This document shows, piece by piece, positions 1 to 7,900 of a DNA stretch of 13,800 nucleotides. Both the position numbers and the translations under genes were made by a program. Where the stretch lies: contig JANOAR010000194.1 of the NCBI GenBank assembly GCA_031411235.1, positions 1-13,800 of the forward strand, in the 5' to 3' direction. Numbering within the stretch: position 1 is the first letter of the stretch; every line of letters begins with the position of its first letter. Source of the stretch: JANOAR01 sp031411235. Its GTDB lineage: Bacteria > Verrucomicrobiota > Verrucomicrobiia > Verrucomicrobiales > Verrucomicrobiaceae. A model generated the notes under the pieces. It was given only the letters and a program-made list of their open reading frames with translations, did not search any database and was not told the origin of the DNA.

Positions 1-854
1 GCGAGGATGCCCTCCAGGATTCTCGCATTGGCCAGTAACTCAGCGCCATCGCGGACAATGATCGAGCGTGCCGCGAGACTGCCTGAGAGTGTCGCCCCAG
101 CTTCCAGCGTCAGTGGCCCCTCGCAGACGATGTCGCCACTGGCATGGCCATGGATGATGATTTCTTGCGCTCTCACCTCATGGAGAAACGTGACTTCGCA
201 GCCACGCATGACTTCGAGCCGCCGACAGACGACGGGCTCGGCGACCATGGTGGTGGACTGAAAAACAAATTCGGTCTGCGGTGACGGGACGCTGTGTGCC
301 GCACGCTGCTCTACCCGCGATAGTCTGCGCAGGCAGTGCGGGCAGGTGGGCGTGCGGCTGTGCCCAGCGTTGGTGATGGTGTAGAAAAAATCGCTCTCCT
401 GGGGAGGCAGCGCGCTCAGGGTGTCGTGAAGTTTTTGCGCGTCGATGGCTTCGATGCGATGGGCCGTCGCGGTATTGAGGGCGGCTGAAGTGAAGCCTCC
501 GGGGGCGACGAGCACACCACGGCATTTCTCGCGAATGCGCTGGAGTTCAGCGACAAAGGTCTCCACACACGCGGGTGTGGCACCCCATTGATTCCAGGCA
601 GTGAGCTTCACCACAGTGCGCTGAGGTGTTTTGGTTTTGGGGCCTTCGACCATGGCAAATTGGATCGAGCCATCGGCCTGCACACGCGATGGACCGAGTT
701 CGCATTTGGCATGGGCGGCGATGGCTCGCAGCAGCTCGCCGAGGCGCATCCAGTCGAGCCCTGCAATGAGATCGGGAGTCCAGCTTTCGTGTGCGCTCTC
801 GCTCTGCCGTTGGGAGAAGCCAGTGTGTTGGAGTTTGACGAAAGGGTCGAGCAT
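1..854 (-). CDS. Bactofilin-like protein with N-terminal degenerate Mrr-type nuclease fold (3' end outside window)
   Basis: A reading frame with no stop runs from the ATG at 852-854 off the left edge (284 codons seen). This ATG is the only usual start codon after an in-frame stop at 903-905. Residues about 30-146 resemble the Mrr_cat restriction-endonuclease fold: an LDWMRLGELL helix at 33-42 and a closing RGVLVAPGGFTSAAL strand-helix at 112-126. The catalytic PD-(D/E)xK residues look lost: the usual GGxD reads DGSIQF (61-66) and the usual QxK reads VVKLTAW (81-87). A CPHC pair lies at 171-174, without a clear second CxxC. From about 205 the sequence has the short hydrophobic/glycine rungs of a bactofilin beta-helix, for example GDIVCEGPLTL and GSLAARSIIVRDGAEL. 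Bactofilins polymerise without nucleotide at the membrane or cell wall. I infer a structural or scaffold role, not DNA cleavage. It is divergent from metX across 111 bp. The reading frame is well supported; the function is tentative. Confidence 0.8.
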   Translation of the reverse strand, partial: MLDPFVKLQHTGFSQRQSESAHESWTPDLIAGLDWMRLGELLRAIAAHAKCELGPSRVQADGSIQFAMVEGPKTKTPQRTVVKLTAWNQWGATPACVETFVAELQRIREKCRGVLVAPGGFTSAALNTATAHRIEAIDAQKLHDTLSALPPQESDFFYTITNAGHSRTPTCPHCLRRLSRVEQRAAHSVPSPQTEFVFQSTTMVAEPVVCRRLEVMRGCEVTFLHEVRAQEIIIHGHASGDIVCEGPLTLEAGATLSGSLAARSIIVRDGAELLANARILEGIL

Positions 855-965
855 GGAAGGGCGGGTGAGTTTAGAAGGGAGAGAGGGTATTGGAAAGCAA
901 GGTTATCAATCCCGTGCGCATCTGCCTCTTGCCCCTCAGTCAAACCCATGCTTCTTCCCCGCCTT

Positions 966-2165
966 ATGTCTCAAGGCTTCGGCGATACCCAAACTCAGTT
1001 TTTTCAACTCGCGACGCCATCGAAGCCGTTCGCCTTCGCTGGCGGTGGTTCGCTCTCGGATGCCGTGGTGGCCTACGAGACCTATGGCAAACTGAACGCC
1101 AAAAAAGACAACGCGGTGCTGGTCTTCCATGCGCTCTCGGGCAGCCAGCACGCGGCGGGCTTCACCGAAGCGGTCGAGGGCGTCGGCGAGCGCTGGACCG
1201 CGGATTGCCAACAGGGCTGGTGGGAAAGCTACATCGGTAAGGATACCGCGCTGGATGTGGATCGCTACTTCGTCATCTGTGCGAACTACCTCGGCGGCTG
1301 TTACGGCTCCAGCGGCCCAGCTTCCATCGACCCCATGACAGGCAAGCCTTATGGCAACCGCTTCCCGGCAGTGCGCACCTGTGATGTGGTGCGCTCGCAG
1401 GCGGCGCTGCTGGATCATCTCGGGGTGAAGAAGCTGCACGCAGTGATCGGCTCTTCGGTGGGTGGGCTGTTGGCAATCAACTTCGCCACGATGTTTCCCG
1501 AGCGGGTGAAAATCGTGATGCCCATCGCCTCGGGGCCACGCACTACGGTGCTCACGCGGCTCACGCTTTTCGAGCAAGTCATGGCTATTGAAAACGATCC
1601 GCATTTCTGCGGCGGTGATTATTATGAAGGCCCCGCGCCTGAGTATGGCCTCGCGCTTGCGCGAATGATCAGTCACAAGACCTTCGTGCATCTCGATGCC
1701 ATCGAACGCCGTGCCCGCACGGAAACGGTGCAGTCCGACAACCAACTCTCGTGGTACCGCGTGCAGCACAGCGTGGAGAGCTACATGCTCTACCAGGGTA
1801 AAAAATTTGTGAAGCGCTTCGATGCCAATGCCTACCTGCGCATCGCCGATATGTGGCTGCGCTTCGACCCGCTGCGCGATGCGGGCGTGACGAGTTACGC
1901 CGAGCTGTTCGAGCGCTCGCGTGCCGCTGGGCATCACTACTTGGTCTTCAGCATCGACTCGGATTATTGCTTCTACCCCGAGGAGCAGGCCGAGCTGACG
2001 GCACACCTGGAAGCTGCAAGCGTGTCGTCCATGCACATCACCGTGCATTCCAGCAAAGGGCATGACTCGTTCCTGCTGGAGCCCGAGTTGTACACGCCGC
2101 ACATGGTTTATACCCTGGAAGGCAAGTGGGGCCAGAAGCGGCTGGACGTGGATGTGGTCGAGTAG
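966..2165 (+). CDS. metX: Homoserine O-acetyltransferase family (MetX-like alpha/beta hydrolase)
   Basis: The enzyme transfers an acyl group, usually acetyl from acetyl-CoA, to the hydroxyl of homoserine, activating it for methionine synthesis in the cytoplasm. The 399-residue length fits the family. Family landmarks are NYLGGCYGSSGPASIDP, a GSSVGG nucleophile elbow at 162-167 (Ser164), Asp333 in SDYCFYP and His366 in GHDSF, giving the Ser-Asp-His triad. The elbow departs from the more usual GGSMGG. The start is placed at MSQGFGDTQ because family similarity begins there; another ATG lies at 948. Codons further upstream (from 588) are antisense to the neighbouring gene and are not credible. 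No Shine-Dalgarno site is visible. It is the first gene of a probable metX-comF-accD unit, 21 bp ahead of comF. Members of this family also include homoserine or serine O-succinyltransferases, so the acyl donor is not certain. Confidence 0.93.
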   Translation: MSQGFGDTQTQFFQLATPSKPFAFAGGGSLSDAVVAYETYGKLNAKKDNAVLVFHALSGSQHAAGFTEAVEGVGERWTADCQQGWWESYIGKDTALDVDRYFVICANYLGGCYGSSGPASIDPMTGKPYGNRFPAVRTCDVVRSQAALLDHLGVKKLHAVIGSSVGGLLAINFATMFPERVKIVMPIASGPRTTVLTRLTLFEQVMAIENDPHFCGGDYYEGPAPEYGLALARMISHKTFVHLDAIERRARTETVQSDNQLSWYRVQHSVESYMLYQGKKFVKRFDANAYLRIADMWLRFDPLRDAGVTSYAELFERSRAAGHHYLVFSIDSDYCFYPEEQAELTAHLEAASVSSMHITVHSSKGHDSFLLEPELYTPHMVYTLEGKWGQKRLDVDVVE

Positions 2166-2186
2166 TTGGGCCGTGCTTCTCCGCCC

Positions 2187-3038
2187 ATGATGCCCATGCC
2201 TGCCATTGCCCGGTTGATTGAGCGATTGCGGCACTCGAGGCGTGTTGCCGCGCCTTTGACGGCGAAGCTTCTTGGGCATGTGCGTCCTTGGGTGGGCGCG
2301 GCGGGTGATCTGCTCTTCCCACCGACGTGCCGAGTGTGTGAGGTGCCGCTCAGCACTGTGGTTCATGAGGGGCCGCTGGGTCGCTATCTTTGCACGAGCT
2401 GCGAGGCCGATTTGCCGACGGTGGAACCGCCGTTTTGCTCGGTATGTGGGGCGGTTTATTCGGCGGCGATCAGTCGGGCGTTTCGCTGTGATAATTGCTC
2501 GGGGCGGAAGTTTGCTTTTGACTATGCCATCGCGAGTTATCGAGCAGCCGGCGAGGTGCGAGAGCTGGTGCATCGGTTCAAATACAACCGCGATCTATCG
2601 CTGCGTGACGTGCTAGGGCTCATGCTGGAGCGTGTGTTGTCAGATCCTCGATTGGCAGCGGAGGATTTGGCGGCATGGACGCTGGTGCCTGTGCCCCTGC
2701 ATCGCCTGCGACAGCGGGAACGGGAGTTCAATCAAAGCTGGGAGCTGTGCCGGGTGTTGGCTAAGTCCACGGGCATCGCGATGATGGACGCAATGCAGCG
2801 AGTGCTGCCGACGGACAAACAAGCGGAGCTGAGCCGGAGCCAGCGACTGAAGAACTTGCGCAACGCCTTTGCGATGAAGCCTGTGCCCGAGGGCAAAGAC
2901 TTGCCACTGCGGGGCAAGCAGGTGCTGCTGGTGGACGATGTTTTCACCACGGGAGCGACCACCGATGCCTGTGCTCGGGTGCTGCGAAGGCAGGGCAAGG
3001 TGGAGAAGGTGGTTGTGATCACTGTGGCTCGCGGCTAG
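2187..3038 (+). CDS. comF: ComF family phosphoribosyltransferase-like protein
   Basis: A protein of 283 residues with the ComF layout. The N-terminal zinc-binding part has four CxxC pairs (Cys48/51, 69/72, 84/87, 101/104), and the C-terminal part is a type I phosphoribosyltransferase fold. Its PRPP loop reads VLLVDDVFTTGAT (about 246-258), and FKYNRD and VPVPLHRLRQREREFNQS are family-typical. ComF proteins are needed for uptake of single-stranded DNA in naturally competent bacteria, where the family is linked to PriA and the DNA-import machinery; in other species they are widespread with an uncertain job. The start is uncertain: ATGs lie at 2187, 2190 and 2196, and a TTG directly follows the metX stop. 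No ribosome binding site helps choose. The gene lies 24 bp before accD. Confidence 0.9.
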   Translation: MMPMPAIARLIERLRHSRRVAAPLTAKLLGHVRPWVGAAGDLLFPPTCRVCEVPLSTVVHEGPLGRYLCTSCEADLPTVEPPFCSVCGAVYSAAISRAFRCDNCSGRKFAFDYAIASYRAAGEVRELVHRFKYNRDLSLRDVLGLMLERVLSDPRLAAEDLAAWTLVPVPLHRLRQREREFNQSWELCRVLAKSTGIAMMDAMQRVLPTDKQAELSRSQRLKNLRNAFAMKPVPEGKDLPLRGKQVLLVDDVFTTGATTDACARVLRRQGKVEKVVVITVARG

Positions 3039-3062
3039 GATCGCGGCCCTAAATTACGACCT

Positions 3063-3908
3063 ATGGCATTCTTCAAAAAGCGCAACCTAGACGACCTCGG
3101 AGAGAAGAAGACAGACATGCCGGAAGGCTTGTGGACGAAGTGTCCCGGCTGTGGCGAGAGTCTTTACGAGCAGACTCTGGTAAAAAATCTTCGCGTCTGT
3201 CTGCATTGCAGTCACCACTTCACCCAGAGTGCGCCGGAGCGTCTGGCGATGCTGGTGGATGATAGCAGCTTCGTCGAGATGGATGAGCGCATGGACAGCG
3301 TCAATGCCCTCGGCTTCAAAAGTTACCTGGAGAAGGTGAAGGCCTACCAGGCAAAGACTGGCCTCCAGGAAGCCGTCGTCACGGGGCGAGCCCTCATCGA
3401 GGGTATGCCTGTGCTGCTAGCGATCATGGACTTCCGCTTCCTCGGCGCGAGCATGGGCAGTGTGGTGGGCGAAAAAATCACCCGCGCCATTGAGGCAGCG
3501 ACCAAGGAAAAGTGTGCGGTCATTGTCTTCTCCGCCTCCGGGGGTGCGCGAATGCACGAGGGCATCCTCAGCCTCATGCAAATGGCCAAGACCAGTGGGG
3601 CGCTCGCTCGCCACGCGGCGGCTCAGTTGCCCTACATCTCGGTGCTCACGCATCCCACGACGGGCGGCGTCACGGCCAGTTATGCCACGCTGGGCGACAT
3701 CATTCTCGCCGAGCCCAAGTGCATGATCGGCTTCGCCGGTCCTCGCGTGGTGAAGGAGACGACCCACGCCGATCTGCCCCCAGGATTCCAGACGGCGGAG
3801 TTCATGAAGGAGCACGGTCTGGTGGATCGCATCGTCGAGCGCAAAGACATGCGCAGCATGTTGGCAAAGTTGGTAGGCTACATGGCTCCGAAAGCGGCGG
3901 CGGCGTAA
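3063..3908 (+). CDS. accD: Acetyl-CoA carboxylase carboxyltransferase subunit beta
   Basis: This is the beta subunit of the carboxyltransferase half of acetyl-CoA carboxylase. With AccA it moves carboxyl from biotinylated AccB to acetyl-CoA, making malonyl-CoA for fatty acids. The 281 residues match the family. An N-terminal four-cysteine zinc ribbon (Cys27, 30, 46, 49) precedes the crotonase-like domain with SASGGARMHEG, HPTTGGVTASYATLGD and IGFAGPRVVKETTHADLPPG. The start MAFFKKRNLDDL is typical. It is the last gene of the metX-comF-accD run. It faces fcl, with only six bases between the two stops and no clear terminator, so the transcripts may overlap. accA is not in the window, which is common because accA and accD are often unlinked. 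Confidence 0.97.
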   Translation: MAFFKKRNLDDLGEKKTDMPEGLWTKCPGCGESLYEQTLVKNLRVCLHCSHHFTQSAPERLAMLVDDSSFVEMDERMDSVNALGFKSYLEKVKAYQAKTGLQEAVVTGRALIEGMPVLLAIMDFRFLGASMGSVVGEKITRAIEAATKEKCAVIVFSASGGARMHEGILSLMQMAKTSGALARHAAAQLPYISVLTHPTTGGVTASYATLGDIILAEPKCMIGFAGPRVVKETTHADLPPGFQTAEFMKEHGLVDRIVERKDMRSMLAKLVGYMAPKAAAA

Positions 3909-3914
3909 GCGCCC

Positions 3915-4847
3915 TCACGCCCGCTGGAGATACTCGGCATAGGCCACGGCCAAGCCCTCGCGCAGACCCACGGTTGGCTGCCAGCCGAGGGCTTTCATGC
4001 GGCTCACGTCCATGAGTTTGCGCGGTGTACCGTCGGGTTTGCTAGTGTCAAACGTGAGCGTGCCTGTGTAGCCGATCACTTCTTTGATCGTCTCGGCCAG
4101 TTCACCAATGGTCACATCCTCACCGCTCCCGAGGTTCACCCAATGCGGTGGGTCGGCCTCATCGAGCAAGTGCAGACAGCCCTCGGCGAGATCATCGACG
4201 AAGAGGAACTCGCGCCTCGGTGTGCCAGTGCCCCAGACCACAACTTCGGGCAGAGCCTTGACTTTGGCTTCGTGGAAACGGCGAATCAGCCCAGGGATGA
4301 CGTGGGAGTTCTCGGGATGGTAGTTGTCGCCAGGGCCATACAGATTCGTCGGCATCGCGGAGTGGAAGAGGTCGCCATACTGCGTGCGGTAGTGCTGGCA
4401 GAGTTTGAGCCCGGCGATTTTGGCGATGGCGTAGGCCTCATTGGTGCTCTCCAGCGGCGAGTTCAGCAAGCAATCCTCGGGCATGGGTTGTGGTGCAGCA
4501 CGTGGGTAGATGCACGATGAGCCGAGGAACAGCACCCGCCCCACGCCCTGCCGATGCGCCGCGTGGATGAGGTTCGCCGCGATCATGAGGTTTTCGTAAA
4601 TGAAGTCGGCGGGATAAGTTTTGTTGGCGTGAATGCCACCCACTTTGGCCGCTGCGATGATGAGCACCCGAGGCTGAGTTTTCGCGATGAAGGCATCCAC
4701 TTGCGCCTGATTCGTGAGATCCAACTCCGCACGCGTCGCCGTGATGAGTTGCTCAAAACCCCGCTGCTGAAAGGCGCGAACCAAAGCGCTACCGACCATG
4801 CCGCGGTGCCCGGTGATGAAGATGCTGTCGTCTGAATGAAGTGCCAT
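3915..4847 (-). CDS. fcl: GDP-L-fucose synthase (GDP-4-keto-6-deoxymannose epimerase/reductase)
   Basis: A short-chain dehydrogenase/reductase of 310 residues that converts GDP-4-keto-6-deoxy-D-mannose to GDP-L-fucose with NADPH, the donor for fucose in surface polysaccharide. The Rossmann motif is TGHRGMVGSA (12-21). The active site matches the E. coli enzyme with a constant offset of three: Ser110, Cys112, Tyr139, Lys143 and His182. Other landmarks are AAAKVGGIHANKTYPADFIYEN, NLYGPGDNYHPENSHVIP and the RREFLFVDDLAE segment. The ATG at 4847 was chosen because the family N-terminus begins there; the frame stays open upstream only as a shadow of the next gene. It is the third gene of the asd-GNAT-fcl run. 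The partner GDP-mannose dehydratase (gmd) is not in the window. Confidence 0.96.
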   Translation of the reverse strand: MALHSDDSIFITGHRGMVGSALVRAFQQRGFEQLITATRAELDLTNQAQVDAFIAKTQPRVLIIAAAKVGGIHANKTYPADFIYENLMIAANLIHAAHRQGVGRVLFLGSSCIYPRAAPQPMPEDCLLNSPLESTNEAYAIAKIAGLKLCQHYRTQYGDLFHSAMPTNLYGPGDNYHPENSHVIPGLIRRFHEAKVKALPEVVVWGTGTPRREFLFVDDLAEGCLHLLDEADPPHWVNLGSGEDVTIGELAETIKEVIGYTGTLTFDTSKPDGTPRKLMDVSRMKALGWQPTVGLREGLAVAYAEYLQRA

Positions 4848-4899
4848 GCGCCGCGACTGTGGCGTGAAATCGAGCGCGGGCAAATCCACACCGCAACTC

Positions 4900-5454
4900 T
4901 CAACCAAAGCTCGCGAGAGTCTCGCCGCGCAGCAGGCTATAAACGGCAACATCGTGGTAACTGCCTGCCAGCTTGATAGCGCTGCGCTCGATGCCTTCCA
5001 GGATAAAACCAAGGCGCTCAGCAAGGCTACGACTCGTAGTGTTTGCAACAGCAGCGCGAATCTGCACCCGATGCACCGCGAGCGCGTCGAAGCAGTACTG
5101 AGTAAGCGCTGCGACGGCGAGCGTCATGTAACCGCAGCCGATGTGAGCGGCGTCCAACCAATAACCGAGAGAAGCGGTGTCGTTGGTTTGATCTCGCTCG
5201 ACAATGCCGATGCCGCCGATGATTGCGCCATCGAGCCGCAGCGCACAGGCCAACTGCTGTCGCCCCTGCCAAGCCGCCAACGACACCGCGATGAAGCTGG
5301 CTACATCGCGTTCGCTGCGGGTGGACTCTACCCACAGCAACCATCGCGCAAGATGCTCGCGGTTGCGGTCGATGACGGCGAAGTGCTCGGCGGCATCGGC
5401 AGCGACCAGCGAGGTGATGACGAGTCGAGCGTCGGCAGTAGCGAGGATGAGCAT
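4900..5454 (-). CDS. GNAT-family N-acetyltransferase (RimJ/RimL-like)
   Basis: A protein of 184 residues with the GNAT layout of the RimJ/RimL group. An N-terminal RNREHLARWLLWV helix is followed by strand GAIIGGIGIV, then the SLGYWLDAAHIGCGYMTLAVAAL segment, which carries the acetyl-CoA pyrophosphate loop (Q/R-x-x-G-x-G, here HIGCGYM). Near the end, NTTSRSLAERLGFILEGIER is the typical conserved C-terminal helix and strand. Relatives acetylate the N-terminal amine of ribosomal proteins, but many act on other small molecules or proteins, so the substrate is unknown. The start at MLILATADARLV is favoured because residues further upstream overlap asd and do not look like the family. It lies 19 bp after the asd stop and 52 bp before fcl, so co-transcription is likely. 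Confidence 0.88.
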   Translation of the reverse strand: MLILATADARLVITSLVAADAAEHFAVIDRNREHLARWLLWVESTRSERDVASFIAVSLAAWQGRQQLACALRLDGAIIGGIGIVERDQTNDTASLGYWLDAAHIGCGYMTLAVAALTQYCFDALAVHRVQIRAAVANTTSRSLAERLGFILEGIERSAIKLAGSYHDVAVYSLLRGETLASFG

Positions 5455-5473
5455 AGGCTGCGAGAAGGCAGAG

Positions 5474-6496
5474 CTACAAGCACTCCGCGATCTGCACGGC
5501 ATTCAGCGCAGCACCTTTGAGCAATTGATCGCCAACGACCCAGAAGGACAGCGCATTCTCCAGCGCACAGTCCATGCGGATGCGACCGACGGCACAGTTG
5601 TCACGGCCAGCGATGTCGAGCGGCAGCGGGTACTTGCGGTTCGCGGGGTCGTCGATGACGTCGATCCCAGGAGCCTTGGCAAGGACAGCACGCGCCGCTT
5701 CCACGCTCACGGGCTTGTCGAACTGCGCGGTGATGGCGACGCTGTGGGCGCGGAAGACAGGCACGCGTACACAAGTCACAGAGGCCAGGAAGCCAGGGTG
5801 ATGCATGATTTTGCGGCCCTCGTTTTCCATCTTCATCTCTTCCTTGGTGTAGCCTGAATCGAGGAAGCTATCGACCTGCGGCAACACGTTGAAGGCGATC
5901 TGGTAAGGGTAAACGCTGGGCGGTGTGTCGAGCTTCGCGGCGTCCCAGGCTCGCTGTTGCCCGGCCCATTCGCGGGCTTGGTTGGCGAGTTCTTCGATGG
6001 CCTGTGCGCCAGTGCCAGAGACGGCTTGGTAGCTGGAGGCGATCACCCGCGAGCAGCCAAAAACTTGGTGCAGCGGGTACAGCGCCATCAGGGAAATGGC
6101 CGTGGTGCAGTTGGGATTCGCGAGGATACCCTGGTGTGTCTTCACATCGGCAGCATTGATTTCTGGCACGATGAGCGGCACCGAGTCGTCCATGCGGAAG
6201 GCCGATGAATTGTCCACCACGACGGCACCCGCAGCCACGGCGTGCTTGGCGAAGTCCTTCGATATGCCACCCCCTGCGCTGAACAACGCGATGTCGATGC
6301 CGGCGAAGCTGTCCTTGGTGAGTTCCTTGATGACGATGTCTTCGCCTTTGAACTTGAGCGTTTTGCCAGCGCTGCGGGCCGAGGCCAGCAGGGTCAGTTG
6401 TCCGGCAGGAAAGTGGCGCTCCTCCAGGCAACGGATCATCTCCGCGCCCACTGCGCCCGTGGCTCCGACGATGGCGACGTGCTTCAAGTTACTCAT
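5474..6496 (-). CDS. asd: Aspartate-semialdehyde dehydrogenase
   Basis: This enzyme makes L-aspartate-4-semialdehyde from aspartyl phosphate with NADPH, the branch point to lysine/diaminopimelate, threonine and methionine. The 340 residues fit the family. Visible landmarks are the N-terminal NADP motif VAIVGATGAVGAEM (7-20), FSAGGGISKDFAKHA, VDNSSAFR, the catalytic cysteine in NPNCTT (Cys130), SGTGAQAIEEL, and the RVPVFRAHS segment holding substrate-binding Arg244 and catalytic His251. The family usually has RVPVxxGHS; here Ala replaces that Gly. The start MSNLKHVAIVG is standard. It heads the minus-strand run with the GNAT gene and fcl, and is divergent from the transpeptidase gene. The product feeds the homoserine used by the nearby metX enzyme and the diaminopimelate used in peptidoglycan. 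Confidence 0.97.
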   Translation of the reverse strand: MSNLKHVAIVGATGAVGAEMIRCLEERHFPAGQLTLLASARSAGKTLKFKGEDIVIKELTKDSFAGIDIALFSAGGGISKDFAKHAVAAGAVVVDNSSAFRMDDSVPLIVPEINAADVKTHQGILANPNCTTAISLMALYPLHQVFGCSRVIASSYQAVSGTGAQAIEELANQAREWAGQQRAWDAAKLDTPPSVYPYQIAFNVLPQVDSFLDSGYTKEEMKMENEGRKIMHHPGFLASVTCVRVPVFRAHSVAITAQFDKPVSVEAARAVLAKAPGIDVIDDPANRKYPLPLDIAGRDNCAVGRIRMDCALENALSFWVVGDQLLKGAALNAVQIAECL

Positions 6497-6619
6497 GATT
6501 TGGTGGTTCTAGGTTGGGATAAAAAAGGGGGGCGGAGTGTAGGAGCGATGGCCAAAGGATCAAGGGGAAGTAGGGAGTCAGCATTGACATACCAAGCGAA
6601 CTGGGGAATCGCCAAGCCC

Positions 6620-7069
6620 ATGCGACTCGCCGTTTCCATCGCTACGCAAACCCTTCGCCTTTGGGCGGATCATCGTCTTGTCAAAGAGTGGCCCTGCTCG
6701 ACCTCGAAGTACGGCATCGGCTTTGTCGAAGGGAGCAACAAGACGCCACTGGGGACATTCGTCGTCGCGGAAAAACACGGCGCAGGGGCCGTGAGTGGCA
6801 CCATTTTTAAAGCCCGCGTCGCGGTCGGCTCATGGCAGCCCGGGCAGACGACCACCGAGGACTTGGTGCTCACACGCATCCTCCGCCTCGAAGGGCTAGA
6901 GCAACGCAATGCGAATACCTTCGCTCGCTACATTTACATCCACGGCACGAACGATGAACAGCGCATTGGCCAGCGCGGTTCACACGGCTGCGTGCGGCTC
7001 AGTAACCAAGACATGATCGAGGTCTTCGAGGCCGTACCCGAAGGCACGCTGGTGTCGATTGAGGAGTGA
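6620..7069 (+). CDS. L,D-transpeptidase (YkuD domain), no signal peptide visible
   Basis: A 149-residue protein that is almost only a YkuD catalytic domain. It opens with strand RLAVSIATQTLRLW, has the NKTPLGTF turn (40-47), and ends with the active-site block HGT (108-110) and SHGCVRLSN (121-129), with Cys124 as the expected nucleophile. Enzymes of this family form 3-3 cross-links in peptidoglycan or attach proteins to it. An upstream ATG at 6548 would give 173 residues, but the extra codons include AGG, AGT, TCA and GGA, unlike the rest of the gene, so 6620 is preferred. Neither start shows a secretion signal or membrane segment, which is odd for a periplasmic enzyme. The gene is divergent from asd and its TGA directly abuts the stop of the pseudopilin gene. 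Confidence 0.88.
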   Translation: MRLAVSIATQTLRLWADHRLVKEWPCSTSKYGIGFVEGSNKTPLGTFVVAEKHGAGAVSGTIFKARVAVGSWQPGQTTTEDLVLTRILRLEGLEQRNANTFARYIYIHGTNDEQRIGQRGSHGCVRLSNQDMIEVFEAVPEGTLVSIEE

Positions 7070-7657
7070 TCAAGGGCGCCAGGAGACGATGTCGTCCTTG
7101 GTATTGGCCTTCTTGTCTTCGCCAAGGCTATACACGGCGGCTCCGGCAATGATGTTGGCAGGGGCACCCGCAGAGACGGTTTCATCGCTGTTCTGCGTGT
7201 CTGGATTGGCGATCTGGTTGTCGTAGTTTGCATCAACGATGACCTCATAGGGCGTGCCCCAAACGTCGGCAAGGCCGTAGCTACCCTCGCTGCCGATGAG
7301 GCCACCAGCACCTCCTTTGCCCATGGCTGGCTCGAGAAAAACAATCTCACGCGGGTTGAGCTTGTTCACGTTTTTGCCGAGCAAGACATTGAGCAATTGA
7401 TTGCCCTCGGAGAGCGGCATGGGGGTCTCACCCGAGCCGCTGGTCAACGGGTAGCGATTGTATTCAACTTGGTAGTTTTTAATCCCGATCTGGACGTCTT
7501 TGATCGCAGCTGAGCAACGGGCTCGCTTGGCCTTTTTCATCACACCAGAGATGGCTGGAAATGACAACCCTGCGAGCAGGGCAATGATGCCGATGACAAC
7601 GAGCAATTCGATGAGGGTAAAGGCGCGTGAGGCGACGGACTTTTGATGGGTTTTCAT
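7070..7657 (-). CDS. GspG-like type II secretion/type IV pilus pseudopilin
   Basis: A 195-residue prepilin-like protein. The leader MKTHQKSVASRA is followed by the hydrophobic helix FTLIELLVVIGIIALLAG. Prepilin peptidase would cut before Phe13, and Glu17 is the conserved +5 residue. Position -1 is Ala rather than the usual Gly. The globular part has GspG features: a YQVEYNRYPLTSGSG segment, DVWGTPYEV, and a C-terminal SLGEDKKANTKDDIVSW, which resembles the acidic calcium-binding end of major pseudopilins. The product would sit in the inner membrane and project into the periplasm. The first in-frame ATG at 7708 would add 17 residues before the charged leader; 7657 fits the family better. No other secretion genes are adjacent, so it is an orphan here. 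Confidence 0.92.
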   Translation of the reverse strand: MKTHQKSVASRAFTLIELLVVIGIIALLAGLSFPAISGVMKKAKRARCSAAIKDVQIGIKNYQVEYNRYPLTSGSGETPMPLSEGNQLLNVLLGKNVNKLNPREIVFLEPAMGKGGAGGLIGSEGSYGLADVWGTPYEVIVDANYDNQIANPDTQNSDETVSAGAPANIIAGAAVYSLGEDKKANTKDDIVSWRP

Positions 7658-7695
7658 GGATGGTGTGAGAAGATAACTTGAAGGGCTTTGCAGAG

Positions 7696-7722
7696 GAGGC
7701 TTGAGCACAAACTCAAAGCCTC
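7696..7722. repeat. Bulged inverted repeat upstream of the pseudopilin gene
   Basis: The arms GAGGCTTGAG (7696-7705) and CTCAAAGCCTC (7712-7722) pair in ten positions with a single bulged base around a six-base CACAAA loop. It lies 39 bases before the pseudopilin start, in its likely leader or promoter. It has no T-run on the plus strand. It may be an operator or a leader hairpin; the role is unknown. Confidence 0.5.
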
Positions 7723-7900
7723 GCTGTTGAAGAGTTTAATCAAGTTTTGAGCGCAACGTCAATCATGCTCTTCATCACAAATGAGTCCGCGACATTCAAT
7801 TCACTGTCATTCGATGCGTGCAGCAGGCCTCCCATAGCGATGTAGATAGAGGCGCTTAAAGGCTTATAAAATGGGCGATGCAGAGCCATGCAGCAGCGAC

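Noticed and set aside
588..965. Long upstream extension of the metX reading frame
   Set aside because: It is antisense to the bactofilin-like gene, shows no family similarity, and MetX resemblance starts at MSQGFGDTQ (966).
936..2573. 545-codon minus-strand open frame opposite metX and comF
   Set aside because: It is a GC-rich shadow of two well-supported genes; the translation is His/Arg-rich with no recognisable domain.
3895..3910. Small GGCG/CGCC hairpin over the accD stop as a terminator
   Set aside because: It has only four pairs and no T-run, and it arises from the repeated GCG alanine codons.
6584..6589. TTGACA before the transpeptidase gene as a promoter -35 box
   Set aside because: No acceptable -10 box lies 16-18 bases downstream before the chosen start.
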